From: an uncultured Phycisphaerae bacterium
Lineage (GTDB): Bacteria > Planctomycetota > Phycisphaerae > Phycisphaerales > SM1A02
Direction of reading: 5' to 3'
DNA length: 19,865 nt
Assembly (NCBI GenBank): GCA_937899935.1
Contig: CALCOW010000309.1
Location: 1 to 19,865 of the forward strand
Shown here piece by piece: positions 1 through 7,503 of this stretch; the stretch's first letter is position 1; every line of letters begins with the position of its first letter. The notes below the pieces were generated by a model. It saw only the letters and a program-made list of their open reading frames with translations. It had not been told where the DNA came from and ran no database searches. Position numbers and translations under genes: made by a program.

Positions 1-972
1 CCCGCCAGTGATTGAACCGCCGCCTCTTCGGTTGTATTCGAAGACTGGCTCAACATATGGGCCTTGGCCTTTGCCACCAGGAAATGCATGTTTGCCCTCA
101 CGTGCGTTCCATCCGTAGTTTCCGCCCTTGACGATAATGTCGACTTCCTCAAATTTGTTTTGACCAACATCACCAGCCCAAAGTTCACCTGTTTTCTGAT
201 CAAAACTCATCCGCCATACGTTTCTGAGGCCATAGGCCCAGATTTCATCGCGCGCATCACTACGGCCCACAAATGGGTTGTCCTCGGGTATCGCATAAGC
301 CTTACCTTCGTCACGATTGTTTACATCAATACGAAGAATGGTGCCCAGGAGCGTCGTCAAATCCTGCCCGTGGCCATGGGGATCATCGGCGGCGCCTCCA
401 TCACCAAGGCTGATGTACAGATATCCATCTGGACCAAAGAGGACTGTTGAGCCGTTGTGATTTCCCCATGGTTGTTCGACTGTCAATAGCACTTCTTCTG
501 TTGTTGGATCAATCGAATCTTTACTGCCTGGTGTTGCGGTAAAACGCGCCAAAACGCCTCGCCTTGGCTCAGTCGCTGTGTAATAAACATAGATCTTTCC
601 AGATGATGCGTAATCGGGATCGAAAGCCAGCGCTAACAGGCCTTCTTCAGAATGGCGCATGGACACCTTATTTCTACGAATATCTAAGAACGTTCGCTTC
701 ACGGGAGCGCTATTCTTTCCATCAACCGCAATAATCCGCCCCGGGCGCTCCACAATAAAAAAGGTGGTTTCATTGCCTGGGGCCGATGTTAAATCGACCG
801 GCTGCGAAAAGGTCATTCCTCCCCAAAGAGGCGTCAAATCGATCTTGGGAATTGCTTGTTTGGCCGTCGTTGCCTGTGACGGTTGTGGTGTCACCGGTGT
901 CGTCTGAACCACTTCCGTTGCAGCCAACAACATGGTCCCAACGAGTATGGGAGATAAGATCAACGTCCTCAA
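1..972 (-). CDS. PQQ-dependent sugar dehydrogenase (glucose/sorbosone dehydrogenase family), 3' end off window
   Basis: Exported six-bladed beta-propeller quinoprotein of the soluble glucose dehydrogenase/aldose sugar dehydrogenase family, which oxidises sugars in the periplasm using PQQ. I translated the reverse complement from 972 to the left edge: 324 codons without a stop. Residues 1-25 look like a signal peptide (LILSPILVGTMLLAA). Family motifs follow: GNHNG at about 170-174 with candidate catalytic His172, then FGPDGYLYISLGDGG, then TILRIDV, then YGLRNVWR with Arg250-Asn251 matching the PQQ-contacting Arg-Asn pair, then GDVGQNKFEEVD and GGNYGWN. The start is TTG at 970-972; an in-frame stop lies at 985-987 and no ATG or GTG precedes the signal peptide. 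A strong AAAGGAG site sits 7 nt upstream. The C-terminal part is outside the window, so completeness cannot be judged. Substrate is unknown; family assignment is firm. Confidence 0.9.
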   Translation of the reverse strand, partial: MRTLILSPILVGTMLLAATEVVQTTPVTPQPSQATTAKQAIPKIDLTPLWGGMTFSQPVDLTSAPGNETTFFIVERPGRIIAVDGKNSAPVKRTFLDIRRNKVSMRHSEEGLLALAFDPDYASSGKIYVYYTATEPRRGVLARFTATPGSKDSIDPTTEEVLLTVEQPWGNHNGSTVLFGPDGYLYISLGDGGAADDPHGHGQDLTTLLGTILRIDVNNRDEGKAYAIPEDNPFVGRSDARDEIWAYGLRNVWRMSFDQKTGELWAGDVGQNKFEEVDIIVKGGNYGWNAREGKHAFPGGKGQGPYVEPVFEYNRRGGGSITGG

Positions 973-979
973 TTCGTGG

Positions 980-986
980 CTCCTTT
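980..986 (-). promoter_or_regulatory. Ribosome binding site deciding the TTG start of the sugar dehydrogenase
   Basis: On the minus strand the sequence reads AAAGGAG, followed by a 7-nt spacer and TTG at 972-970. It overlaps the in-frame stop at 985-987, so translation cannot begin further upstream. One of the few strong Shine-Dalgarno sites in this window. Confidence 0.75.
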
Positions 987-998
987 AATTGGCCGGTA

Positions 999-1004
999 AT
1001 TATA
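999..1004 (-). promoter_or_regulatory. Possible -10 element (TATAAT) for the sugar dehydrogenase
   Basis: A perfect TATAAT lies on the minus strand 26 nt before the TTG start, which would give a leader of about 20 nt. No good -35 hexamer is visible at 16-18 nt spacing (the region reads GGCCCT or similar), so this is a tentative call that rests on the hexamer and its position. Confidence 0.35.
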
Positions 1005-1110
1005 GCTATTCACCCAAAATGAGGGCCTCAACCAACACCAAAAACACGGTGTAGCGTCAAAGGAATCTATTTTGAGGTATCCTCTTCGCGATGCACAAGG
1101 GGTATTAACA

Positions 1111-1911
1111 ATGAGTCAAATGGCAAGATTTTTTAGCGCCTGCCCAATCATCTTCGCTGCCGCAACCGTCTTTCTTGCAGCTGGATGCCAGAGTAATAAT
1201 GCGCTTGGGATCGACGAGAACCACTCACTTGTTGTTATGTCTGTCTCGGTGGAAAACCTAGTTGTCCCAGAGCAGCACCCAATACCACAATCCATTGTTA
1301 TTCGTAAAGATGACAAGGATCATGCAAGCCTTGTTTTGAATCCAGATTGGCCCGTAACGGAAGGCACTGAGAATCTTATGGGCCTTGTGTTTGGCCCAGT
1401 TGTCGATCTTATGATCGGTGATCAAGGCTCTCCTCGTAACCTTGTTGGTGTCCGACTCCAACCAGGTACCTACGAACTGGTTTCTTTACGCGGTGTCTCA
1501 AGCCATTACCTCATGACCAATGGGCTCTTTCAGATGCCCATTGGCAGTGAATTCACAATCAGTGAGGGAAACCACGCTTATTATTTAGGACATATCGATG
1601 CGAGACTTCACTTGCGTGATAGCGATTCACAGCCTGTGGCAGCAATAGCATTTCCACGAGTCCCAGATCTTGCTGGTTTTAACGAAGGCTCATTCGATGT
1701 CGAGGTACAAGACTGGTATAGCCAAGACTTCAATCAACTTGCTGCCAACTATCCATCGATCAGTCGTGTTCCGCATGTACACATGCTGTTGCAACTTCCT
1801 GCGGTCGCCCCACAACAAAACTATGACGTTCGTCCCTTCCCGATTGATGCTTATGTTGGATCTTGGGCAACTGTAGACGCGGAAGAGAATGATGAAAACA
1901 GGACGCCCTAG
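1111..1911 (+). CDS. Predicted lipoprotein of unknown function
   Basis: 266-residue protein with an N-terminal hydrophobic segment ending in the lipobox LAAGC (residues 22-26), so Cys26 is the expected lipidation site after processing by Lgt (encoded in this window) and LspA. I do not recognise the mature domain. It is rich in beta-strand patterns; the stretch GVRLQPGTYELVSLRGV followed by ISEGNHAYYLGHIDARL is like the 'LxPGxYxL ... YLGxI' arrangement seen in small beta-sandwich envelope lipoproteins, but that is an impression, not an assignment. ATG at 1111 is chosen because AAGGGG lies 8 nt upstream and it puts the signal sequence at the N terminus; a TTG at 1072 in the same frame would add 13 residues that do not look like a signal peptide. 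It is transcribed divergently from the sugar dehydrogenase, 138 bp away. A 178-bp gap with no clear terminator separates it from the next gene. Confidence 0.75.
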   Translation: MSQMARFFSACPIIFAAATVFLAAGCQSNNALGIDENHSLVVMSVSVENLVVPEQHPIPQSIVIRKDDKDHASLVLNPDWPVTEGTENLMGLVFGPVVDLMIGDQGSPRNLVGVRLQPGTYELVSLRGVSSHYLMTNGLFQMPIGSEFTISEGNHAYYLGHIDARLHLRDSDSQPVAAIAFPRVPDLAGFNEGSFDVEVQDWYSQDFNQLAANYPSISRVPHVHMLLQLPAVAPQQNYDVRPFPIDAYVGSWATVDAEENDENRTP

Positions 1912-2089
1912 CTGACCCATTCAACAGCAGCACCTTTTGTAGTAACCACTGCTAAGCCTTGGTTTTGAACACCGGCGAGCACGTGCCAGGCCCCTCAGGT
2001 GGGTTATTGGCTGTTGATACGAACTTTTTGTTTGGATCTCGTAGCGCAATGATGCAAGAATGGGGGCAACTCACGTGGGAGAGGCCCCT

Positions 2090-3790
2090 ATGAATACAAG
2101 ACTTCGATTGATGGCACCTGTAACTGCACTTCTCGCAACCCTTGTCAGTACGGCAAGCGCGACCGAGTGGACAGTTTGTGCCTCGGGCTGTGACTTTGCC
2201 ACCATTCAAGATGCCGTCAGTGCTTCTGTGACTGGTGATTCAATAGCAGTAAAAGCCGGCACCTATACAGGTTCGGGTCCAGCTGTTGTGGATATTGGTT
2301 CCAAGGGCCTTATCATTAATGCCAATGATGGACCGTCAGCCACATTTATAGACGGTCAAAGCGCTCGTACCTGTCTCTATGTACACCCCTCTGGCGGCAA
2401 CGAAAGTACGATCAAAGGTTTTACTTTTGTCAACGGCGTGGCAACGACCGGTGGCCGGGGCGGGGGAGTGCACATTGAATCAGCAAGCCCAATCATTCGC
2501 AATTGCATCTTCCAAAACAACCAAGCAGACGATGGTGGTGGATTGCATATTGAGGGAACCTCCAGCCCTGCTCTTGATAACTGTCAATTCTTGAACAATC
2601 ACGCCAACGTCAATGGCGGTGGTGCTTTCAATAGGTCCTCAGATGCTGTGACCTTTACTGATTGTGATTTTGATGGAAACGAAGCAACTATTGGTGGTGG
2701 TGGTGGTTTGCATTTTACAGATCTCACGAGTGGCTCTGTGAATCATTCTCGATTCAACCTTAACCAGTCCGCTTTAGGTGGTGGAGGGGTCTTCTTGGGA
2801 AGCAACACCGTCGTCGCGTTTACATTATGCGACTTTCTCAGCAACCAAAGCGGTGATCATGGTGGGGGCGTCTACACCAATTCGCATGAAACATCATTTG
2901 ATCAATGCATTTTCAAAGCCAATATTGCTGCTAATGTTGGTGGAGGCCTCTATGTTTATGGTGGTCTTCTTGTCACCGTGAACCAATGCTCTTTCAACAC
3001 CAATAGTGCTCATTGGGGTGGTGGTATCGGGAACTACACGAGTTCACCGACGATCACGACTTGTCATTTTTTTGCGAATCAGGCAACCAATGGCGGCGCT
3101 ATCCACAATCACAAAGCATTACCTTTCCTCGATGATTGTTCGATCACCGGCAATCAAGCTCACCTTGGAGCCGCCGGGTACGACCTTGATTCTGACCCCC
3201 ATTTTAATAACTGTCTTATTGAAGGGAACCAAGCCAACGATGGTGGCGCGTTCTATGAATATCAGTCGCGTGCATTTTTCGCACTTTGCACAATACAATC
3301 GAACACCGCTGCTGGGTCCGGTGGTGGAATGTATGTTAGCACTGGCATGTGGGCGCCTCGTATAAGCGCTTCTCTCTTCCGAGACAACGCCGCTTCAACC
3401 GATGGTGGCGCTATTGAAAGTGACTCAACTGATGTGGTTGTTATAGACAACACACGTTTTTGTGGAAATACAACTGACCACATCTCTGTTGGAACGCTTT
3501 ATACGACTGACGCATTCACTTATTTCTTAGATGACTGCCCCGATTGCATTGGTGATGCCACCGGAGATTGGGTCGTTGATATCGAGGATTTCTCCGTGCT
3601 CTTAGTTGAATTTGGGGGCACTGGTGATCTGGCATCTGACCATGATGGCGATGGTGATGTCGATGTCTCTGACTTTAGTGAACTGCTTATTCACTTTGGA
3701 GAAGATTGTTGGGATGAATCACCACTTCGATCGGCCCCGAAACAAAGTCCCAAGCAAGACACAAAAATCCGTGGTGGCCGTCGCTCTTAA
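2090..3790 (+). CDS. Secreted right-handed beta-helix protein with FxxN/GGG repeats and C-terminal dockerin-like domain
   Basis: 566 residues. Residues 1-25 form a signal peptide (LMAPVTALLATLVSTASA, cleavage before TEWTV). The N-terminal part (WTVCASGCDFATIQDAVSA ... VKAGTYTG ... FIDGQSA) is the usual cap of pectate-lyase-like parallel beta-helices. About 13 coils follow at roughly 139-460, each with a Cys-x-Phe-x-x-Asn strand and a GGG or GGA turn, for example CIFQNNQADDGGGLHI, CDFLSNQSGDHGGGVYT and CLIEGNQANDGGAFYE. At about 488-540 there is a tandem EF-hand-like pair (DATGDWVVDIEDF and DHDGDGDVDVSDF) bracketed by CPDCIGD and FGEDCW, the dockerin-like type common at the C terminus of Phycisphaerae exported proteins. 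A basic tail follows. ATG 2090 is preferred over ATG 2060 because GGGAGAGG lies 5 nt upstream and the signal peptide begins there. Likely a surface or extracellular adhesin, or carbohydrate-related protein; no catalytic residues are recognised. Confidence 0.85.
   Translation: MNTRLRLMAPVTALLATLVSTASATEWTVCASGCDFATIQDAVSASVTGDSIAVKAGTYTGSGPAVVDIGSKGLIINANDGPSATFIDGQSARTCLYVHPSGGNESTIKGFTFVNGVATTGGRGGGVHIESASPIIRNCIFQNNQADDGGGLHIEGTSSPALDNCQFLNNHANVNGGGAFNRSSDAVTFTDCDFDGNEATIGGGGGLHFTDLTSGSVNHSRFNLNQSALGGGGVFLGSNTVVAFTLCDFLSNQSGDHGGGVYTNSHETSFDQCIFKANIAANVGGGLYVYGGLLVTVNQCSFNTNSAHWGGGIGNYTSSPTITTCHFFANQATNGGAIHNHKALPFLDDCSITGNQAHLGAAGYDLDSDPHFNNCLIEGNQANDGGAFYEYQSRAFFALCTIQSNTAAGSGGGMYVSTGMWAPRISASLFRDNAASTDGGAIESDSTDVVVIDNTRFCGNTTDHISVGTLYTTDAFTYFLDDCPDCIGDATGDWVVDIEDFSVLLVEFGGTGDLASDHDGDGDVDVSDFSELLIHFGEDCWDESPLRSAPKQSPKQDTKIRGGRRS
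2504..3470 (+). repeat. Region encoding about 13 tandem FxxN/GGG beta-helix coils
   Basis: Repeats are at protein level, with spacing of about 20-35 residues, and are divergent in DNA, so they are old rather than recent duplications. Consensus is roughly C-x-F-x-x-N-x-A-x-x-G-G-G-hydrophobic. A (GGT)5 run at 2693-2707 encodes a five-glycine turn in one coil. Later coils drift: GAAGY in one, and the last (TRFCGNTTDH) has no Gly triplet. Confidence 0.75.
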
Positions 3791-3805
3791 GCACCGTCTT
3801 GCTTA
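3786..3805 (+). other. Inverted repeat over the beta-helix gene stop codon
   Basis: TTAAGCA (3786-3792) and TGCTTAA (3799-3805) form a perfect 7-bp stem with a CCGTCT loop, containing the TAA stop at 3788-3790. No T-tract follows, so a classical intrinsic terminator is not supported; it could be a weak 3'-end hairpin. Confidence 0.35.
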
Positions 3806-3902
3806 AATGCAATCATGTTTCTTGAGGCTCAAGCCTAGGCAGGGGCTGTACTTGACACTTCAACGGTGTCGTGCGTAAACATGGTCATTACAGTGGCGCC
3901 GT

Positions 3903-3920
3903 GAGATCGTATACGATCTC
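3903..3920. promoter_or_regulatory. Perfect 18-bp palindrome just upstream of the AEC transporter gene
   Basis: GAGATCGTATACGATCTC is identical to its reverse complement with no spacer and ends 5 nt before the ATG at 3926. Form and position suit an operator for a dimeric repressor, or a hairpin at the ribosome entry site. No regulator gene lies next to it. Function is inferred from symmetry and position only. Confidence 0.4.
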
Positions 3921-3925
3921 TTGTG

Positions 3926-4798
3926 ATGCTCAACCACATCCTTGACATTCTAGTGCCGCTGTTCTCAGTTATTTTAATTGGGTATACGCTTGGTCGCTAT
4001 AAGTTTCCCTGGGCCAAAAAAGAGATTGGTCCCCTGATCCTCCAGGTTGCTTTGCCTTGTCTGATTATTCACCAGCTGGCAAATGACCGAGCGAATCCAA
4101 TTCAAATGTTGTGGATTATGGGTGCTGCTGCACTGGTTCTGGCCATTGTGTTTGCAATCAGCATCGTGGTTATTCGACTTGCCAGAATGGAGCCGCGCAC
4201 CTATCTCACGCCAAGCGCACTTAGCAACATGTCTGTTGGTATTGCGATTGGCCTCCTTGGGTTTGGTAACTCTGGCCTGGCACTTTGTATTGGCTACGCG
4301 GTGGTTGTATTGATCGCGCAGTTCAGTGTCGCAATTTGGTGTTTTGAGGGCAAGGTTACCTTTAAACCATTGCTGAAGCGGGGCCTACTTTGGGCAAGCG
4401 TCGTTGCTCTGATCATTATGTTTAGTGGCCTCACCTTACCTAGTTACATCGATCGTTCGCTTGAGTTCTTTGGTCATATGGCCATTCCACTGTTGTTGCT
4501 ATCACTCGGTTTTGCGTTATCTGAAGTTAAGCCCAAGGGCTTTGGCAAGGCGATGGTGTATTCCGGAATTCGTTTGGCGATTTTTGTTGGTGCGAGTTAT
4601 CTCGCCACTTTAATTCTCGGTCTCACAGGGGAAACCCGCACGATTGTCTTGTTGTTATCCGTGCTTCCCTCATCAACGATCAATGTGATTATGGCGAGAG
4701 ATGCCAGCTGTGATATGGATAAGATCACCATCTATATTTTCTGTACAAACATCTGGATGGCCGGTGCATTACCGGTGGCGATGTGGCTCTTGCTCTAA
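3926..4798 (+). CDS. AEC-family (auxin efflux carrier-like) membrane transporter
   Basis: 290-residue inner-membrane protein, almost wholly hydrophobic, with about 9-10 membrane segments in two bundles split by a short polar stretch near the middle (FEGKVTFKPLLKRG), as in AEC permeases (MdcF/YwkB type). The N terminus MLNHILDILVPLFSVILIGYTLGR and the last part, LPSSTINVIMARDASCDM followed by TNIWMAGALPVAMWLLL, fit the family's conserved first and last helices, where small and Asn residues line the substrate path. Members export or import organic acids or auxin-like molecules; the substrate here cannot be told. ATG 3926 is used; GTG at 3923 directly precedes it and would add one residue. There is no clear Shine-Dalgarno sequence; the 18-bp palindrome occupies that region. 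The 3' end overlaps comEC on the other strand by 30 bp. Confidence 0.85.
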   Translation: MLNHILDILVPLFSVILIGYTLGRYKFPWAKKEIGPLILQVALPCLIIHQLANDRANPIQMLWIMGAAALVLAIVFAISIVVIRLARMEPRTYLTPSALSNMSVGIAIGLLGFGNSGLALCIGYAVVVLIAQFSVAIWCFEGKVTFKPLLKRGLLWASVVALIIMFSGLTLPSYIDRSLEFFGHMAIPLLLLSLGFALSEVKPKGFGKAMVYSGIRLAIFVGASYLATLILGLTGETRTIVLLLSVLPSSTINVIMARDASCDMDKITIYIFCTNIWMAGALPVAMWLLL

Positions 4799-7348
4799 TG
4801 GTCCATTCCAACGTTGCGCATGAATAACGCCTTGTGAGGAAACCACGACAGAACATGTGCCATCGTATGCAGTATGAAGGTGTATTCGTTCTGGCAACTT
4901 CAGCCATTTGCCATCACGCAAACTTTTTGATGATTGAAGCACGATCAACGGATTCACTTGGTCTATAAATCGCATTGACGCTTTTGATTCTTCTCCATGA
5001 TGTGGCGCTTCGACAATGTCAAAATCACTGAGACGTGTTGATTTGAGCAGTAGATCGATCCCCTGGTCTTCGATATCACCAGTCAACAGCACACGTCTTC
5101 CCGCAACTTCCATCTGAAGCACCATGGAAGCATCATTGTGACTGTCATAAATGATATTTGGACTTGGTGCCAAGCACTTCACTGTCACCTCACCAAACTG
5201 CCAAGACGTACCAGCGGTTACTAATTTTGTAAGAACGCCTTGGTTTCGAGCGAACTCAATAACATCGTGCACAAGGGAAGGTCTGCCATGATGGATCATC
5301 TCTTTTGAGGCTTCGATAAAATTGGGTGTTATGACCAACTGCTTTGGTTTAAATTCGCGAATGACTTCGAGGGCGCCGGAAATATGATCTAGATGTGCAT
5401 GGCTAAGAATAAGTGAATCTAATCGACGCACGCCGAGTGCGTGCAGTGCCGGTGTAATAGCGCGTGGACCAATTGTCTGACCTGATTGTGATCCCGCATC
5501 AAAAAGTGCGGTCTTATAACCACTTCGCAGTAAATAAGAAGAGCCGTTACCCACATCAAGCATGTCTATTCGTAGTGGCTCTGTGCGACCCAATGCCAAA
5601 CTAGAAGCAATCAGTAAGCCAAAGATGAGTACGCCTATAAACATGATGAGGCGCCGCCACTTTAGGCCCAACACAACTGCCCATGAAATAGCCCATAGGA
5701 CCCCAGCTAGACAAAACACAGCTGGTATTTCTGGTAGTGGCCACCAAGTTCCAGGCAAGCCACCGATATTTTCTACTGCCCAGTCAATGGTGATTACAAG
5801 GCGATCTATACACCAACAAAGAGGTGCGCATGTGATACCAAACACGAGACCTAATGTGATATGAAAAGCACCAAATATCATGAGTGTTATAACTGGCAAT
5901 AGCAGAGCAACTCCGAGGGGCGCTCCCAGTGGTGAAAAAATATGAAAGTGATAGGCAACAAGTGGTGTTGCAATAAACCAAGCTACAAGAGCTGCTGCCG
6001 AAAGATCTCTGATCCATCTTTTTACTTTTTGAAAATGTGTAGATTGAACCATGCCGATCTGGCTCGGTGTCCAACGTTGGATAACCAATGGTGTCAAGAA
6101 AACTAATCCCATCACAACGCCAAAACTAAGTTGAAACCCTGGTTGATTGAGCTCTTGGGGTCGTACAATCAGAATGGTGATCGCTGCGATTGACAGAGTT
6201 CCTGTGAGGCTGATGCTACGTCCTAGAATTAAGCTGAGGCCCCAAAACATGGCCATGACTGCAGCCCGCATTAAGGGTGGGCGAACCTCAACAACCCATA
6301 AGGCTGCAAGTGCTACAACAATGACAATCATGCCAACTGTTCGAGACGGAGCTCCGCAAAGACGCGCTACAGCGACCATGCCCCCAACAGCAATTGCCAG
6401 ATGAAGGCCAGAAATCGCAAGCAGGTGAGACACACCTAATCGCTGAAGTAGGTTCATAAGGCTGCTGAATTCGCGGCCACCCCGTTGCCCAAGCAGCAAC
6501 GCTCGAATAGTTCCGCCGGCGACCGGAGAGAGACCGTTGGTTGCTGCTCCACCTGCAGTCCGATGAAAGTCATCTCGGAATCGCCCTATCCTTTCGAGAA
6601 GGCTTACTGGCTCTCGGTCATAGAGAACGTGAACGAGTCCAGCTTCTGGAACGGACACCAGAAGATCAATACCGCGATGGTTTGCCCAACGAAGCTGATT
6701 AAATCCACCTGGTAATTTAGGGCTTGATGGAAGACTGGCCCAACCACTCAATTTTACAAACGTGCCACGCTTAAGATCAGAGAGGTCACCGTCAATCCAT
6801 GCGATACAGAATAGTTCTTGCTCAACTCTAGCAGGCTGCTCAAGTGTGTTGTTAATAAGTTGAACAGAACTCAAAGGAACCTGTGTGGAGATTCTCTTAT
6901 GAAAATCGTTGCCGCTGGTTGAGGAGAATACTTTTGGCCTAGACGCAACTTGCCCTTCAAGAGAAACCAAAGCCCGTGAAGCATCCGACGTTAGCTTTAC
7001 TTTATTGTGTTGTATGGATGTGACGTTGTTCATAGCAAATCCTGTCACGACCCCGACAAGACATGTAACAACCACCCATAACTTCTCATGGCCATCATTG
7101 GTTTGATGCTTGAGCGGCCTCATGAAACTACGCTTGCGCAGTTGGGCGACACAGCTGAAGAGCAAGCTTGCGGAAAAGAGGACGATGCCGGATACGTACC
7201 GCGTCGGTAGTTCAGGCATGAGCTCCCTTAGCCAAATGCCACCAGCCAGTCCAACCACCGCACAAACCGCCTGAACGCGCCGCAAAGAAGAGGCGAGGAA
7301 AAACAAGCTTTGGACCGATGCCCCCGACTGATTGAAAGACTTATTCAC
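4769..7348 (-). CDS. comEC: ComEC/Rec2-family DNA uptake channel protein
   Basis: 859-residue polytopic inner-membrane protein of the ComEC/Rec2 family, which carries single-stranded DNA across the cytoplasmic membrane in natural transformation. The order matches full-length members: N-terminal membrane segments and a DUF4131-like soluble region (about 30-240, including GTFVKLSGWASLP), the Competence domain (about 280-570) with the hallmark LLAISGLHLAI around His316, then a metallo-beta-lactamase-like domain (about 590-850). In that domain the metal-binding motif HAHLDH is complete (His650, His652, Asp654, His655), and LLTGDIED with Asp758 and APHHGEES follow, so the nuclease-like domain looks intact. 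The start is GTG at 7346-7348 with GGGG nearby; no better ATG lies upstream. It is divergent from holB across 155 bp. No comEA, comF or pilus gene lies alongside, so competence is not shown by context. Confidence 0.92.
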   Translation of the reverse strand: MNKSFNQSGASVQSLFFLASSLRRVQAVCAVVGLAGGIWLRELMPELPTRYVSGIVLFSASLLFSCVAQLRKRSFMRPLKHQTNDGHEKLWVVVTCLVGVVTGFAMNNVTSIQHNKVKLTSDASRALVSLEGQVASRPKVFSSTSGNDFHKRISTQVPLSSVQLINNTLEQPARVEQELFCIAWIDGDLSDLKRGTFVKLSGWASLPSSPKLPGGFNQLRWANHRGIDLLVSVPEAGLVHVLYDREPVSLLERIGRFRDDFHRTAGGAATNGLSPVAGGTIRALLLGQRGGREFSSLMNLLQRLGVSHLLAISGLHLAIAVGGMVAVARLCGAPSRTVGMIVIVVALAALWVVEVRPPLMRAAVMAMFWGLSLILGRSISLTGTLSIAAITILIVRPQELNQPGFQLSFGVVMGLVFLTPLVIQRWTPSQIGMVQSTHFQKVKRWIRDLSAAALVAWFIATPLVAYHFHIFSPLGAPLGVALLLPVITLMIFGAFHITLGLVFGITCAPLCWCIDRLVITIDWAVENIGGLPGTWWPLPEIPAVFCLAGVLWAISWAVVLGLKWRRLIMFIGVLIFGLLIASSLALGRTEPLRIDMLDVGNGSSYLLRSGYKTALFDAGSQSGQTIGPRAITPALHALGVRRLDSLILSHAHLDHISGALEVIREFKPKQLVITPNFIEASKEMIHHGRPSLVHDVIEFARNQGVLTKLVTAGTSWQFGEVTVKCLAPSPNIIYDSHNDASMVLQMEVAGRRVLLTGDIEDQGIDLLLKSTRLSDFDIVEAPHHGEESKASMRFIDQVNPLIVLQSSKSLRDGKWLKLPERIHLHTAYDGTCSVVVSSQGVIHAQRWNGPLEQEPHRHR

Positions 7349-7503
7349 AACCCCAATTGTCTGTTGGCGCCTACCGCTTACTAAGAAAGTCGACTAGAAC
7401 AACCACAAGCCTGATTTCGCTGCTGGGTGATAGACTCGCCAACTGGCCGATTAGTGAAGGTCGGACGCAAAATGGCCCGGGCACGTAAACTAGTGTGTAA
7501 GCG

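Noticed and set aside
64..450. Plus-strand open frame of 128 codons
   Set aside because: It lies opposite the sugar dehydrogenase, whose minus-strand translation shows clear family motifs.
1035..1052. Hairpin ACACC/GGTGT with 8-nt loop upstream of the lipoprotein gene
   Set aside because: Five-base arms with a loop of eight are common by chance, and there is no T-run or conserved partner.
1072..1110. TTG start that would lengthen the lipoprotein by 13 residues
   Set aside because: The added residues are not signal-like, and ATG 1111 has an AAGGGG site 8 nt upstream.
1912..2089. Gap between lipoprotein and beta-helix genes
   Set aside because: I looked for a terminator, riboswitch or small gene and saw only weak, imperfect repeats (for example CCC..GGG near 1990-2002).
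3820..3839. Nested small palindromes CTTGAGGCTCAAG and GCCTAGGC after the beta-helix gene
   Set aside because: Stems are short with unworkable or tiny loops and no T-tract, so a terminator is not supported.
3852..3880. TTGACA as a -35 box for the AEC gene
   Set aside because: The hexamer is perfect, but no acceptable -10 sits 16-18 nt downstream (GTAAAC or TAAACA only).
7349..7503. Divergent comEC/holB gap as a possible small gene or RNA
   Set aside because: The frame starting at 7427 runs into holB out of frame and has no protein-like features; no strong promoter or structured RNA is visible.
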